NCBI RefSeq assembly: GCF_002776525.5
Contig: NC_045438.1
Coordinates: 150,047,777 to 150,111,776, forward strand
DNA length: 64,000 bases
Direction of reading: 5' to 3'
Source of the DNA: Piliocolobus tephrosceles
Lineage: Eukaryota > Chordata > Mammalia > Primates > Cercopithecidae
Shown: one piece after another, positions 25,985 to 39,261 of the stretch
Numbering within the stretch: position 1 is the first letter of the stretch
Layout of the letters: the number at the start of each line of letters is the position of its first letter
Position numbers and translations under genes: made by a program
Notes under the pieces: model-generated
What the model was told of the DNA's origin: nothing
What the model saw: only the letters and a program-made list of their open reading frames with translations
Databases searched by the model: none

Positions 25985-26100
25985 CTCCTCTATAGCCTAG
26001 AAGCTCCTTCAGGATCTAGATTATATATGCTCCTCTTCGTGTTCCCTACAAGCATCTAATCAATCACAGGACCTGGCACGTAGTAAACACTCAGGCTTCT
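25985..26100 (+). mobile_element. L2 LINE 3' fragment
   Basis: Resembles the L2 3' end ('agaagctccttcaggatctaga' and 'acctggcacgtagtaaacactca'). Confidence 0.7.
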
Positions 26101-26133
26101 CTGGGAGCTGGAAGCCTGAATTGAGCACTTACT

Positions 26134-26366
26134 GGTTGAGTATCCCTAATCTGAAAATCCAAAATCGGAAATGCTCCAAAATACAAAACTTTTTAAGCAC
26201 CAATATGGTGCTCAAAGGAAATGCTTATTGGAGGATTTTGGACTTCAGATTTTTAGATTAGAGATGGTAGACCAGTAAGTATAATGCAAATATTCAAAAA
26301 AAAAAAAAAATTCAGAAACCCGAAACACTACTGGTCCTAAGCATTTTGGATAACGGATACTCAGTC
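26134..26366. mobile_element. Tigger-like DNA transposon remnant
   Basis: Terminal inverted repeats are visible: 'gttgagtatccctaatctgaaa' at the left and its approximate reverse complement 'ggataacggatactca' at the right. The interior is 'cggaaatgctccaaaata'-type sequence. The family assignment is by recognition and the internal portion is deleted. Confidence 0.7.
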
Positions 26367-27316
26367 TGTGCTCAGCTTTGTGGCCAAGCTCCTTCACCTC
26401 TGATAATGAAACATATAAACCCACCCCCACACACATCCATCCTCTGCTCTTCTTTTCTTGACACATAGGACCCAACTCTACTTTTCTGGTTCCCATCTCC
26501 TCCTGCCTTTCAGGAAATTAACTTATTCATTATCTGTTTTCTTTCCTATGCCTTGAATTTTGTCCTGTCTAAACTTGAACATGTTCAAAATATCCTAATC
26601 AAAGAAAAGTCATAATAAACCAGCAAAGAACAACAGCCCTCCCTTACTCCTCTTCCTGGTTGTATACTGCCTTCATTCCTCAGCTCTTCACAATCAAATG
26701 TTTGAAAGAGTTCTCTTCCCTCACTCCTTCACCAATCCCATCCCAACCTCTCCCTACCACTCAACTGAAGTGGCTCTAGGTCATTGAATCCAGTACACAT
26801 TTCTTCCTTCCCAACCTCTCAACAGCAGTATCACACACAGCCAACCATTCCCACCTTCCTGAAATCCTTTTTCCCCTTGTCTTCAGGATTCCATACTCTT
26901 CTGGTTTTCATTCTTCCTCTCTAGTCATTCTTTCTCAATCTTCTGCATTTTCCTCAACTAAACTTTTAAATGCTGGAATTTCAGGAAAGGACCTAAACTC
27001 TCTTCTTTCTACACTTTCTTCCTGGGTCACCTCATTCACTATATAGAACCAATTGTGCTAGTTCACTGCCTATTTGCTCTGAGGTGAATATATTCCAAAA
27101 GGCCAGTGGTTCCCTAGCAGACAGCAGTGCCCACAAAGAAAATGATCTAAGCCTGGTATGTTTTTATAGACAAGAAACACTGGAAGATATGGGACACTAC
27201 TGGGAAGAGTATCCTTAATAAAAAGCCATAGGCAGGAGGAGGAGGGGTAGATGGACAGAGGATAAGGAACTTCAAAGATAACATCCGCCTGCCTTACTAT
27301 TCAACTACCTTACTGA

Positions 27317-27605
27317 CAATGTTTCTCAGACTTGAATATTCATCCAAGTTATTTGAGGATCCCATCAAAAATGCAGATTCTGATTCAGTGGATCTTGGGT
27401 GGGGTCTGAGGTTTTTCCCTCCTTGTAAGTTCCCAGGTCACGTTGGTGCCGCTGGCACACAAACCACACTTGTAAGTACCAAGACCCAGGTCAAAGATTC
27501 TCCACATCAACTGTTCCATAGAATGATCTGGGGAGGTTTCCAGAAGTCCAATGCCCAGGCCATACCACAGACCAATTAATTCAGACTCTCTAAGAGAATG
27601 ATCCA
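27317..27605 (+). mobile_element. hAT-Charlie type MER5/MER58-like fragments
   Basis: At 27317-27478 the sequence follows the MER5A pattern ('gattctgattcagtggatcttgg' and 'caagttcccaggtcac'-like). At about 27482-27605 a second, different Charlie-type pattern follows ('aatgcccaggccat', 'aattcagactctctaag'). These look like two adjacent old insertions. Confidence 0.7.
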
Positions 27606-27664
27606 GGTGTCAGTTTATATTATACATATATAGTATTATTATATATAATATGTAATTATTATAT

Positions 27665-29575
27665 ATCTATGTCATGTATGTTTTATTGAGATATAATTCA
27701 GATACCTACAATTGAGATAAAATTCATGTAGCCATACAATGCACCCATCTAAAGTGTACAATTCAGTATTTTTAGTATATTCACAGTGTACAACTATCAC
27801 CAAATTTGATTTTAGAACATTTCATAATCCCAAAAGAAATGCTGTGCCCAATAGTACATGCTCCCAATTTCTCCCCCAGATCCTCCATGCACAGCCCTAG
27901 GCAACCACCATTCAACTTTCTGTATGTATAGATTTTCTTACTCTCTACATTTCATATAAATAGAATGATACAATGTGTAATCCTTTGTCAACGGCTTCAC
28001 TTAGCATAATGTTTTCAAGATTCATACATGTTGTAGCATGTATTGGTACTTCATTTATTTTATTGCTGAATAGTACACCATTGTGTGAATATACCACATT
28101 TTGTTTATACTTTCATCAGTTGATGGACATTTGGGTTGTTTCCAGTTGAGTGGCATTACGAATTATGCTGCTATAAGCAAGTTTTCATGTGGACATACAT
28201 TTTCATTTCTCTTGGATATATACCTAGGAATAGGTATGGTATATGGTAACTCTATCTTTGCCTTTTGAGGAACTGCTAGACGATTTTCCAAAGCAATTGT
28301 ATCATTTTCCATTCCCACCAGCAGTGTATGAGAGTTTGGACTTCTCTAAATTCTCACCAAAACCTGTTATTTTCTGTCTTTTTTATTATAGCCATCTTAA
28401 TGTGAAGTCGAATATCATTGTGGTTTTGATTTGCATTGCCCTGTTGGCTAGTGATTTTGAGCATCTTTTCATGTGCCTATTGGTAATTTGTACATCATCT
28501 CTGAAGAAGCCTCTACTCAGAACTATCTATACTTTCATCCATTTGTAACTGAGTTATTTGTGCTTTTATTACTGGGTTGTAAGAATTCTTTATATAGTCT
28601 AGCTGTATCCCTTATGAGATATGATTTGCAAATATTTCCTCCCATTCTGTGAGTTATCTTTTAACTTTCTTGATGATGCGCATTGAAGCATAAAGGTCTT
28701 GAATTTTGACGAAGTCCAATTTATCTTTTTCTTTTGTCGCTTAAGCTTTTGGTGTCACATCTAAGAATGTCTTGCCTAACCCAAGATCATGAAATTTTTT
28801 CTTTTTCCTATGTTCTCTTCTTCTAAGAGTTTTATAGTTTTAGCTGTTATATTTAGGTGTATGGTCCACTTTTGTTAATGTTTGCCTGTGGTATGAGGAA
28901 GATCACAGACATCTTAATTCTTCATTATTTTTTTGCAAACAGATATCCAGTTGTCCAGCACTATTTGTTGAAAAACATTTCTTTCCTCCTTGAATTGCCT
29001 TGGCACCCTTGTTGAAAATCAACTGACAAAAAGTAAGATTTATTTATTTATTTCTGGACTCTCAAATCTATTCCATTTATCTATCTGTCCATCCTCATGA
29101 CAGTATCACAATGTTTTGATTACTGTCGCTCTGTCATCAGTTTCGAAATCAGGAAGAGAGCTCTCCAACTCTGTTCTTTTTCCAGATTGTTTCACTATTC
29201 TAGGTTGCTCAAACTTCCACAGGAATTTTAGGATAAGCTTAGAATTTAGTTGGCATTTTTATGAGAGGTGTGTTGAATCTATAAATTCATTTGGGAAGTA
29301 CTGCCACCTTAATAAGTCTTCCAATCCATGAAGATGGGATATCTTTTATTTAGTCTTTTAAAATTTCTTTCAAGAGTATTTTGCAGTTTTCAGAGAATTT
29401 TGTACTTTGTTAAATTTATCCCTAAATATTTTATTCCTTTTGATATTGTAAATATAATTTTTTTCTTATTAATGCAATTATATTATTTCTTACTAGTATA
29501 TGGAAATACAATTGATTTTGTACATTGATCTTATATTCTGCCACCTTGTTGAACTGTTATCAATATTTTTAAACT
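27665..29575 (-). mobile_element. Old LINE-1 (L1M) 3' portion, reverse
   Basis: About 1.9 kb of reverse-strand L1, running from the 3' UTR ('tttattgagatataattcagata') into degenerate ORF2. Recognisable ORF2-complement landmarks are 'cagttgatggacatttgggttgtttcc', 'ttttgatttgcattgccctg' and 'ttatattctgccacc'. Frames are broken by stops and indels. An AT-rich tract sits just before it at about 27615-27665. Confidence 0.93.
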
Positions 29576-30605
29576 ATTGAAGTGATTCCCTTTTGCAACC
29601 AAGTCTAAGCACCACTAGTTCAGTACTATCCATGCCCTCCATTCTAATCAGGGAAGATACTTTTATGTCCCTCATCACTCTTTTCTACCCAACTTTTCCA
29701 TGGAGAATACATGCATTCAGCTAGTTCCAAAAGAAACAGCAAAGGAAGCTTAAGGGGGAAATTATATATGCAAAATGTAAAAACTCTGATTGAGAGCCTT
29801 TAAATACTTTAGCCCAAAATAGTGCTGTTACTTTTTCTGGAAGAGATTACTAAGATCCACCTTGTAAGTTTGAGAACAGTCATTCAATATGGGAGATTAA
29901 ATCTGAACTCCAATCAAAAGTACCTCCAGTTTTCACTAACCAACAGTGATCAAACACGTCTATCTTTATCTCAAGTGATCATGAAATATCTAAATTAAGA
30001 AACTCTATGACAGAAATAGCTCTGAAGAGAACCCATTGGAAATGCTGCAGCCCAGTCCAGGCTTCACAAAAAGGCCAAATAAATTTGCTAAAATGGAAGA
30101 ACATTCCAATCAGAGCAGTGAACCGACACTAGCGTTGGAAAAATCTGCTTCCAATTTGAGTAATTCAATCGCTCGTCCATTAACCTTTCAGAGGAGTTTC
30201 CTTTTGTCCACTTGTGCTGCCTTTCTTAACAGAAGGAGGCCCCACTTTTTATACTAGTCTCAAAGAGATCCCTCTGGCCTAGGTGCTATCTTATGACACA
30301 GTATGCTCAGAAAAGCAACTGACCATTCCAGGAGAAAGAAAACAAGAAGACTTGCCAAGTTTACATCCTTCTACTTCCTCCAAAGAAACATTAGCCTTCA
30401 GAATTGTAAGCCCTCAGCTGACACCAAAGCCTTAGCACACAGACCCAGCACAGGCAGTGAGAATAAGCATACCACAGATTCAGTATAGCCAGATTCCACT
30501 GAATTCATTTGCCACTTCATTCTTCCTCCTACTGTTAGAGTCTCTGCTTGAACTGTTAGCACTTCTGAATCTCTAAAAGGTGCACTTAAGGTCTCAGCAA
30601 CACAG

Positions 30606-30636
<31 letters not shown>

Positions 30637-30861
30637 CAAATTAGTAAAAGGTTCAAGAAACCTCTTCGACCATGAGGTATGGCTATGCTAGTCACCTGAA
30701 TAAAATATAACCATTCAACCCAATCTAAGCAAACACAGTGAGTACTCACATTCCACTAGAGAATGCCGAATGAATATTAAACTACACCATGCAAAGGACA
30801 GCAGGCTAAATAGAAGGAGAGATGTGTGATAAAGCAAGCAAAAAGTTAATGTTAGAATCCG

Positions 30862-31234
30862 CTATGATTTCAATGATGGTGTCCCCTTCAAAATTTATGT
30901 TAAAACTGAACTCCCATGGGAGGTGATTAAGTCACAAAGACTCCACTCTCATGAATGGAATTAGCACCCTTATAAAAGGGCTCAAGGTTAAAGGGAGTGC
31001 TCTCTTGCCCTTCCATCTCTTCTGTCATGTGAGGACACAGAATTTCTCCCCTCCAGAGGAAGCAACAGCGAGGCGCCATCTTGGAAGCAGAGAGCATCCC
31101 TCACCAGACACCAATCCTGCCAGCACCTTGATCTTGGACTTTCTAGCCTTCAGAACTATGAGAAGTGGATTTCTGTTGTTTATAAATTACCTAGTCTCAC
31201 ATATTTTGTTATATCAACACAAAAGAACTTAGGC
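30862..31234 (+). mobile_element. MLT1-type LTR (ERVL-MaLR)
   Basis: Matches MLT1 landmarks in order: 'gctatgatttcaatg' start, 'cccttataaaagggctc', 'catgtgaggacacag', 'gcgccatcttggaagcagag', and 'tttctgttgtttataaattac' near the 3' end. It is an old solo LTR. Confidence 0.85.
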
Positions 31235-31259
31235 AGAACCTAAGAGATAGTTGGTATAC

Positions 31260-31572
31260 GGTCAGCCCCCCATCCTCAGATTTCACATCCATGGATTCAA
31301 CCAACCACGGATAGAAAATGTATTTTTAAAAACATAATAAGAAATACACAAAAATACAGTAGAAAAACCATTTATATGGATTTACATTGTATTAGATATT
31401 GTAAGTTACCTAGAGATGATTTAAAGTATATGGGAGGATGTACACAGGTTACATGCAAATACTACACCATTCTTTATGAGAGACTTGAGCATTCATGAAT
31501 TTGGGTATCTTTGAGGTGAGCAGTAGGAAGGGGCTTGGAATCAATATCCTGAAGCTACCAAGGGATAACTCT
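31260..31572 (+). mobile_element. MER2 DNA transposon
   Basis: Contains 'ggattcaaccaaccacgga', 'ttacctagagatgatttaaagtat' and 'gggaggatgt', the internal signature of MER2. It is in the opposite orientation to the copy at 15.55 kb. Confidence 0.85.
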
Positions 31573-34164
31573 ATAGGTATTTGTGGTAAAAATCTTTTAT
31601 CTTGTTTTATAACAAACTGTTGTATATTTTTTTCATATTTTTAAAAGATTTTGTTTTTTCACCTTCAAGAATAGAAACAGGATGTTGTACAATTTTTTAA
31701 AACTAAAAGCAAAATATAAAATTTATACCATTCATCAAACCTCAGATTTTCATACTGCTTAAAAGCAGAAATGCTATATTTTAAATAAAATCTGTCTCAG
31801 TATTTAAACCAGAGTTTGAATAAATTATAATGAAATAATGTCTTAATTAAAGCTAATCATAAATATATATATATCTACTATGTATCTATATAAATGATAA
31901 CATTTTAAAATAAAACTAGTGGTAGCAATATTAATAACTACCTGAATGTTTGAAATTTTAAAAGAATATTAACATTGTATAAGTGACAAAATAAAGCTAA
32001 CTCATCACCAGCACTTTTTTCTACAGGATATAACCTACAAAGCTAGCATGCAAAATAGCACATATTAATGACCCAAAAGTTGGGAAAGAGTGACGCTTTA
32101 CAGTTTCCTCAAGAAGATATTGTTTCTATACATGGAATGATAGGAACAAGGGACATCAGTTAAGAATAGACCTAACCCTTAAACTTCCTCTTTAGCTACA
32201 TTACAAAAGAGAATCTCTTAGATTTAAGAGAACTGAACTCTGAAAAAGTAGACAAGATTTCTAATAGGTTGGTTTTTTGAAATCTCATTTTATTCAAAAT
32301 CATTTTGAAATAATTACATGCAATAAGTCCATAGCAAAATTAGAATCTTTCTAATTATAATTTACATTGCATCAAGACTGTGACTATTCCTTATCTCATA
32401 ATATTCCCCTGAGGATTTACCCTGCAAAACCTGGAATTTTTTAAAAACATTTTCTAAAAAGCAAGTTTTTAGAAGTCAAGGGGCTTCATAATGAGGGGGC
32501 TTTTCATATTAAATGCTATAATTTGAACCAGTCTTCCTTTTCTGAAGGTTATCAACACCATAAATCATAAGATAAAGTTTTTCAAAGGCTAGACATCATT
32601 CCATATTAAAACAATCTTTAATTAATACACTACCTAGAGAAAGCAGATGTTAAGCTATAATTTTTTTTTTCCATTTGCAGAAAAGGTCTCTGTGCTCTGC
32701 AGTAACCCACGCATTAAACACCCTCAACACAGAGGAATCACTTGGAAACAACTGTCAGACTGAGGTCCTCTTAAAAACACCAGTAACTTCCACAGACACA
32801 ATGCGCCTGGAGGGTGGGAGAACATCAGTCATTGAGGCAGAAGGCCTGGACTTGAACCTTGACTTCAGTTTTAACATCTGAAAATATGCTAAATGCACTG
32901 GGAATTTCCAGTTGTGTAAATCAGACCTCTGAATGTCTCGGCCTTGGTTTCCTCAAATAACTTACCCGAAATCACACAGTGGAAAGTTCATAGAACACTC
33001 ATGTTCATGCTCAATTTCTAATCTGAGGCCATGGCCACCACTATATTCTGATTACATACTTTCTGTTCTCCGAAAAACTCCCTGGATTTTTTAAACCAGT
33101 CGTTCTTTACATTTGTTTTGTACTGATTAAACTTTTATGTACATAAAATCAGTAGCCAGTTGTCAATTTTGCATCATATAGGACATTGTCAAGCTTTAGA
33201 CATTTCAGGTTAAGATCACAAAAGCCTTATATGAGCTTTCATCCACTTTCATGCTAACAAAAAAAAAATTTAGGGACCACATACTATGTGCTAGGCCATA
33301 CATTATATATTTTCACAGAGATTGTTTTTATTTCCTCCAAATGAAGCTATGGTGCAGGAATTAACATTATAGATCCTGGGCAAATTATTTAACTCTGAAT
33401 TGGTTTCTTTATCTGTAAACTGGAAGAGTAAATGGGGAAAAAAATAGTGCCCTTGCATATTACATATTATATGAAAGGCACTCAAATGAGCTTGCTTTTC
33501 CTTCCTTAATTTTTTTTAAACAGATGAATAAACTCAGGTTTAAGCAGATTGAAAAAACACCCTACATTCATGTAGTACATACCTCACACATATTTTCCAG
33601 AAGAGTCAAACCAAAAAGACCTCCTTACTGTGGGTGGGAAACGATTCAAAACCACCGAGGCTTTCAGTTAACACAGAGCCATGTATTTCCTTGGAAATGA
33701 GGCACTGTGTCTCACCTGATTCCAAGGGGTACACTGCATATCTGGAATCTACATAGATAAGTCTTATATAACCAGTCTTTAATGAACTGAAATATACAGA
33801 TGGGATTTTTAAAAAACTGAATTTTCTAGTTAACTCACCACCCTTTTTCAACTTGCCTAAATTTTTTAAACCTCCTTTTCCTACTTAGTAACATTTTGTC
33901 ACTGGACATGATTTTTTTTTTTTTGTGATGAGGCATCTCCCACAGTCTGAACACCAATATTTTTTCATTCATTCATGTCTTTTATGTGTAATATACTTTT
34001 CTAGATATGGCCCATTTTTTTCTAACTTGATTACTATTGATACCAACGTATAAAATCAGTTGCAACTATACTGGCACTGAACATACTGTATGTTTTTTAA
34101 AGATAGATTCATGAGATGAGCTTCTCTTACAACAATTTGCTTCCTCCTAAAAAGAGGAAGTACG

Positions 34165-34688
34165 GATTAAACAATGAGATATGTTCTTTCCACATACCGG
34201 ATTAGAGAAGGTGAAAAGTTTGAAAATACCCAGTGTCAAAAGAGAGGCCTCTGTTCCTACTCTGTGGGTGGAGTTGCTAGGCTGGTACAACAGTTTGGAA
34301 TAGTAATTTGGTAACACATATTGATTTAAAATGTACATCTATTTTGGTTAGGCAATTCTATTTCTAAAAAGTTATCCTAAGGACAGGTATTTTCACATTT
34401 ATATAAGTTAAAAAATGTATTCGTAATAGCAAAAACTGGAAACAACCTTAAAATCCATTATTTAGGAGGGGCCCGGTTAAATAAATTTTCATACAACCAT
34501 ATCATAGAACACTATACAATACTTAAAAAGGAAGGTTGGTCTGTATATTTTTGCACAGAAACTTGTCCACAATGTACTATGTTTGTAAAACTCAAGTTAA
34601 AGAAAAGTATCCGTAGGTAAAGATCCCATTTCTCTATTAAGTGATGTGCATAAGTACACAGGGAAAGAGTCTGGAAGAAAGTACAGGT
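34165..34688 (+). mobile_element. Old L1-related fragment interrupted by an Alu
   Basis: Shows a degenerate L1/HAL1-like pattern ('gcaattctatttctaaaaagttatccta', 'aacaaccttaaaatccatt', 'aataaattttcatacaaccatat'). A short continuation is likely after the Alu, to about 35080. Confidence 0.65.
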
Positions 34689-34985
34689 GGACCAGGCACG
34701 GTGGCTCACGTCTGTAATCCCAGCACTTTGAGAGGCTGAGGCGGGCAGATCACCAGAGGTCAGGAGTTCAAGACCAGCCTGGCCAAACCCCGCTCTACTA
34801 AAAATACAAAATTTAGTTGGGCGTGGTGGCGCATGCTTGTAATCCCAGCTACTTGGGAGGCTGAGGCAGAAGAATCACTTGAACCCAGGAGGCAGCGGTT
34901 GCAATGAGCCGAGATCACACCACTGTACTCCAGCCTGGGCGACAGAGCAAAACTCCGTCTCAAAAAAAAAAAAAAAAAAAAAAAA
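34689..34985 (+). mobile_element. Alu (AluS-type)
   Basis: Full-length Alu with a 24-A tail, inserted in the L1-related fragment. 'agtacaggt' before it and 'agtataggt' after it are the probable duplicated target. Confidence 0.94.
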
Positions 34986-35177
34986 GTATAGGTGAGTCAT
35001 CACGCACACACTTTTTGAGGTTTTTGGTTTATTTTTAAATTAGCATGCGTTACATTTATAATTAAAAATTATCTTCAATTTAAAAAACCGAGAGAGCCCT
35101 GAAACATGATATTTTGTACTTTTGGGGTCCTATTTCTTCTGTGAGTACTAGCCATGACTTTTAAAAATGCACTTTCA

Positions 35178-35471
35178 CTGGGCACAGTGGCTCACGTCCA
35201 TAATCCCAGCACTTTGGGAGGCCAAGGCGGGCAGATCACGCAGTCAGGAGATCAAGACCATCCTGGCTAACATAGTGAAACCCCACCTCTACTAAAAAAT
35301 ATAAAAATTCCCCGGGCGTGGTGGCAGGCACCTGTAGTCCCAGCTACTCAGGAGGCTGAGGCAGGAGAATTGCTTGAACCCAGGAGGCAGAGGTTGCAGT
35401 GAACCGAGATCACGCCACTGCACTCCAGCCTGGCAACAGAATGAGACTCTGTCTCAAAAAAAAAGAAAAGA
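35178..35471 (+). mobile_element. Alu (AluS/Y-type)
   Basis: Dimeric forward Alu ending in an A-rich tail with G interruptions. Confidence 0.95.
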
Positions 35472-35599
35472 AATCTGATAGTATCCCAAAAGGATAGGAA
35501 AAAAGAGAAATTGGGGCATAAAAATAATTTAAATACTCCAGACATCAAAACTGCAGTCTGCCATACACATGTATCCTAAGGTGATAAGGACGTTGTTCT

Positions 35600-36140
35600 C
35601 TGAGCTGTTTCAGCCTACCACGCTTCCCTCCTCCTGCTCTGGTCTGGTCCACTTTCAGTCCATTCTCTACCCTGTACCGACGCTATTCTCCCTATCTCAT
35701 TACCAAACAAAGCTTTCCAGTGGCTCCATCATGTTTTTTGAACACAGCATACCAGGCCCTCCGTCTGGTCTCTTCTTGCCTCTCCGGCCTCCTGCCTGAG
35801 CACACCCACACTTCCAACAACGTATCCCAGGAACATCTTCCGGGTTGGTTCCTCAGCAGGCACTCTTCCCTGATTCTGCGTTCTCACATGTGGTTGGCCT
35901 CTTTTCCCTGGAGTACTGTTCTCACCCACAGCCCATCAACAATGCCATCAAGCAATCCCTATTATCTTTCAGTCTCAGCCCTTAGGAAACCTAAGACCTC
36001 TCGGAGTCTCCTGTATGCTTTATTATAACACACTGTACTTCCTTTATCAGAGGGTCTACTGCCCACATAACAGCAAGGCTGGTTATGTCTGATGATTGCC
36101 ACTTGCTCCACAATTAATACCATGCCTGGTACACACTAGT
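35600..36140 (+). mobile_element. L2 LINE fragment
   Basis: Pyrimidine-rich sequence following the L2 3' pattern: 'ctttccagtggctcc', 'cctgcctgagcacacc', 'ttccctggagtac', and the terminal 'accatgcctggtacaca'. The small open frames here are remnants or chance. Confidence 0.75.
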
Positions 36141-36538
36141 ACCAAATGGATCAGTAGAGCCTGGAAAAAGATGGAATACTGGAATAAGAGTGCAACTTCA
36201 AAAGAATAAATACATAAACTTTGGTGACTTAGTGGTGACAGCGGAAAAGTTATCTCATCAGAAACCAACTTTTGCCTGTTCTCTGGTCATGATTTGCATG
36301 TTTGGCCAGCCCATTACATTCTGATATGTGGTTTGAAGAATTAAACTTCGGCAAAGGCACGCTTAAGGGGTGAAAAAGTCTACACAACATACAAGCACAG
36401 ATCACTGACCTATCTTTTCATAACTTCCTTTGTAAAAAAGAAATAAAATCCTGTTCCACATTATAACATCACTCCTTACCCCGATACCAAGCCTAAAGTA
36501 CTTGTTAAGCCTATGATCAAAGTAAAAAAAGTTACGTA

Positions 36539-36836
36539 GGCCGGGGCACACTGCCTCACGCCTGTAATCCTATCAGTTTGGGAGGACACAGCGGGCAGGT
36601 CACTTGAGGTCAGGAGATCAAGACCAGCTTGGCCAACATGGTGAAACCCCATCTCTACTAAAAATACAAAAATTAGCCAGCGTGGTGGCACCTGCCTGTA
36701 ATCCCAGCTACTCAGGAGGCTGGGGCGGGAGAACTGCATGAACCCAGGAGGCGGAGGTTGCAGTGAGTCAAGATCATGCCATTGCATTCCAGCCTGGGGG
36801 ACAAGAGCAAAACTCCATCTCAAAAAAGAAAAAAAA
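36539..36836 (+). mobile_element. Alu (AluS-type)
   Basis: Forward Alu with an altered start (ggccggggcacactgcctcac). 'aaagttacg' before it and 'aaagttatg' after it are the likely target duplication. Confidence 0.94.
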
Positions 36837-36995
36837 AAGTTATGCAAGTGAAGCTTGTCCCAAAGGAATTCTGTCAACCCGAGAGGGTGGGGGAGGGCAT
36901 AAGTTACTATTTCTTAATAGACCTATGGCAAGAAGGTAAAATATATTAAAGTATGTTCAAAGAGATCTATCCAGAAAAAGAAGAGTTTTCCAAGG

Positions 36996-36997
<2 letters not shown>

Positions 36998-37026
<29 letters not shown>

Positions 37027-37279
37027 GAGAGTCTCACTCAGGTGCCCACGCTGAAGTGCTGTGGCAAGATCTCAGCTCACTGCAACCTCCACCTCCCAGG
37101 TTCGAGCACTTCTCGTGCCTCAGCCTCCCAAATAGCTGGCAGCCACCGTGCCTGGCAAATTATTGTATTTTTAGTAGAGATAGGGTCTCACCATGTTGGC
37201 CAGGCTGGTCTTGAATTCCTGGCCTCAAATGATCTGCCCGCCTCGGCTTCCCAAAGTGCATGAGCCACCACACCTGGCC
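36998..37279 (-). mobile_element. Alu (AluS-type)
   Basis: Reverse Alu starting with a 29-T run. Small deletions are visible, including loss of part of the 'gtgctgggattacaggcg' segment. Confidence 0.94.
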
Positions 37280-37496
37280 AAACTTCCCAGTTTCTATATA
37301 GAATTATGTAAATATCCTAATAAAGCAGGAATGTAACACACTTAAGGAATATATCATACTTTATTAGTTAACTTAGAGGCAATGGGATGAAAGGCAGACC
37401 CTGTAAAAGTCATGAAATGCTCATTTTGCAGAGAAAAAAAGGAAACACTTTTCCGGACTATATAAGTAGAGGCATTACCAGAAGAAAAATAATAAT

Positions 37497-37943
37497 TCAC
37501 AGATTTGTGTCTTCAACTGTGTTCCCTAGAAATTGATGCAGGGATGGAGAATCCCATTTAGAAGATTTACGGGGTATACTCTCACCAAAGTCATGCCTAT
37601 AAGGAAGTAAGGAGGATACAAGTGGGCAGAGGGAGATCCTGACCTGCCATGCAGCTGCAGCCAGGGCCTTATCTGGTCCTACAATCCAACAGGGTACTCT
37701 GAAGGTAGGAAGGGCCCTTCGCAGCTGCACCTCATTAAGCTGAAAGGGAAAGACCTTTATATCCCTGTAGCTATCAGTCATTGTTCCATAAGCCAGTCCC
37801 TGGGAAATGGGAGGATAGAAACATTGCCCTGAATAGGGATCCAAGTGAATACCACAGTTTCCACGACAGTCATGTTTCCATCCAAAATGGAGTAAGATCA
37901 TGCTAATTTGGTTACAGGACCTAACTGTAGAAGATAAATGCAT
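37497..37943 (-). other. Unassigned 148-codon open frame in intron 2
   Basis: An uninterrupted minus-strand frame of 148 codons with no domain, signal or repeat I recognise. It lies in the RNF144B intron on the sense strand, with no convincing promoter or flanking splice sites. The length is above the local background but not decisive. It may be a chance frame or part of an unrecognised old repeat. Confidence 0.2.
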
Positions 37944-38101
37944 ATTAAAATAGTAACTAGTAAGATGAATGATGTATCTTCCTTAGCAAACTGAAACCTC
38001 CCAAAGGAAAATAATTTGGCTGGTTAAAGTAATTGAGGATTCTCAGCTTACAGAAGAGAAAATGATGAAGAAAAAGAAATTATGGTTTTAGAAAAAGCCC
38101 A

Positions 38102-38376
38102 GGCTGGGTGCAGTGGCTCACACCTGTAATCCCAGCGCTTTGGGAGGCCAAGGCAGGAGGATTACTTGAGGTCATGAGTTTGAGACCAGGCTGGCCAACA
38201 TGGTGAAACCCCATCTCTACTGAAAATACAAAAATCAGCCAGGCATGGTGGCAGGCACCTATAATCCCAGCTACTTAGGAGGCTGAGGCAGGAGAATCAC
38301 TGGAACCCAAGAAGCAAAGGTCGCAGTGAGCTGAGATTGCACCACTGCACTCCAGCCTGGGCAACAAAATGAGACT
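38102..38376 (+). mobile_element. Alu (AluS-type)
   Basis: Forward Alu whose tail has become the long AAAAG/GGAA microsatellite that follows immediately. Confidence 0.94.
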
Positions 38377-38533
38377 AAAGAAAAGAAAAGAAAAGAAAAA
38401 AAAAGAAAAGAAAAGAAAAGAAAAGAAGGAAGGAAGGAAGGAAGGAAGGAAGGAAGGAAGGAAGGAAGGAAGGAAGGAAGGAAGGAAAGGAAGGAAGGAA
38501 GGAAGGAAGGAAGGAAGGAAGGAAGGAAGGAAG
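38377..38533 (+). repeat. (AAAAG)n-(GGAA)n microsatellite
   Basis: AAAAG-type units (about 38378-38426) pass into roughly 26 GGAA units (about 38427-38532) with one interrupting extra A. The many serine/phenylalanine/leucine-rich or lysine-rich frames across it are artefacts of the repeat. Confidence 0.97.
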
Positions 38534-39261
38534 AAAAATTCCAAACCAAGCCACCATTTTTACAAATGAGGAAATTCTAGAGAAATAATTTGATTCGAAT
38601 CATAAAGTTATTGACAGAATTGGAACTAGAGGCAGGCCTAATTATCTCACTACTAGAGATAGCTCACTATTTCCTACATTGGACTGAGCACTATAGAATT
38701 TTTCATGAGTCATCTGACATTCACCCTCTAAAAAAAAGATAACCTTCATTCAAATAATATGAAGCTAGTGAGTAAAATTAGATTTCAACCAGGAATAGTA
38801 AAATTAGATTCTAACCAATTTTATTTTAGAGAGCGGAAGTAACGTTAATAGTTAGAATTCACATAGAAACCAGTTTCAAATGAATGTAGAGCAAAAGATG
38901 ATTTCAATTTAGAAATTTCCAATAATCGAATAGTCAGTACTATGGTATGTCCCAATCCTGGAAATTATCAGTCAAAAGCTAGATGACCACACTAAAAAGA
39001 GCAGAGCTATACATGCTAGTTGTATTCTGGCACTGTACTAAGTAATTTATCTAGATTATCTACTGTAATCTTCTATGTAATCTTAGGAGGTGATTTCTTA
39101 TCCCTATATTATATTAAAGAAAATGACCCAATAGACTGCCCAAAGACATTACCAGCTACCACCCGCTGGTCCAGGCCACTATCATCTCCGGCCTGGATTA
39201 TTATGTTTGCCTTCTAAGTAGTCTTCTTGCTTTCACCCTGGCTCCTGTAGTGTATTCTCTA

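Noticed and set aside
27319..27579. 86-codon plus-strand frame
   Set aside because: It lies over MER5/MER58-like DNA transposon remnants.
35569..36028. Overlapping small frames of 66-102 codons
   Set aside because: The region follows the L2 LINE pattern, and the frames are remnants or chance.
38271..38569. Repetitive frames encoding Leu-Pro-Ser-Phe or Lys-Glu-Gly-Arg runs
   Set aside because: They come from the GGAA tetranucleotide array read in different frames, not from a gene.
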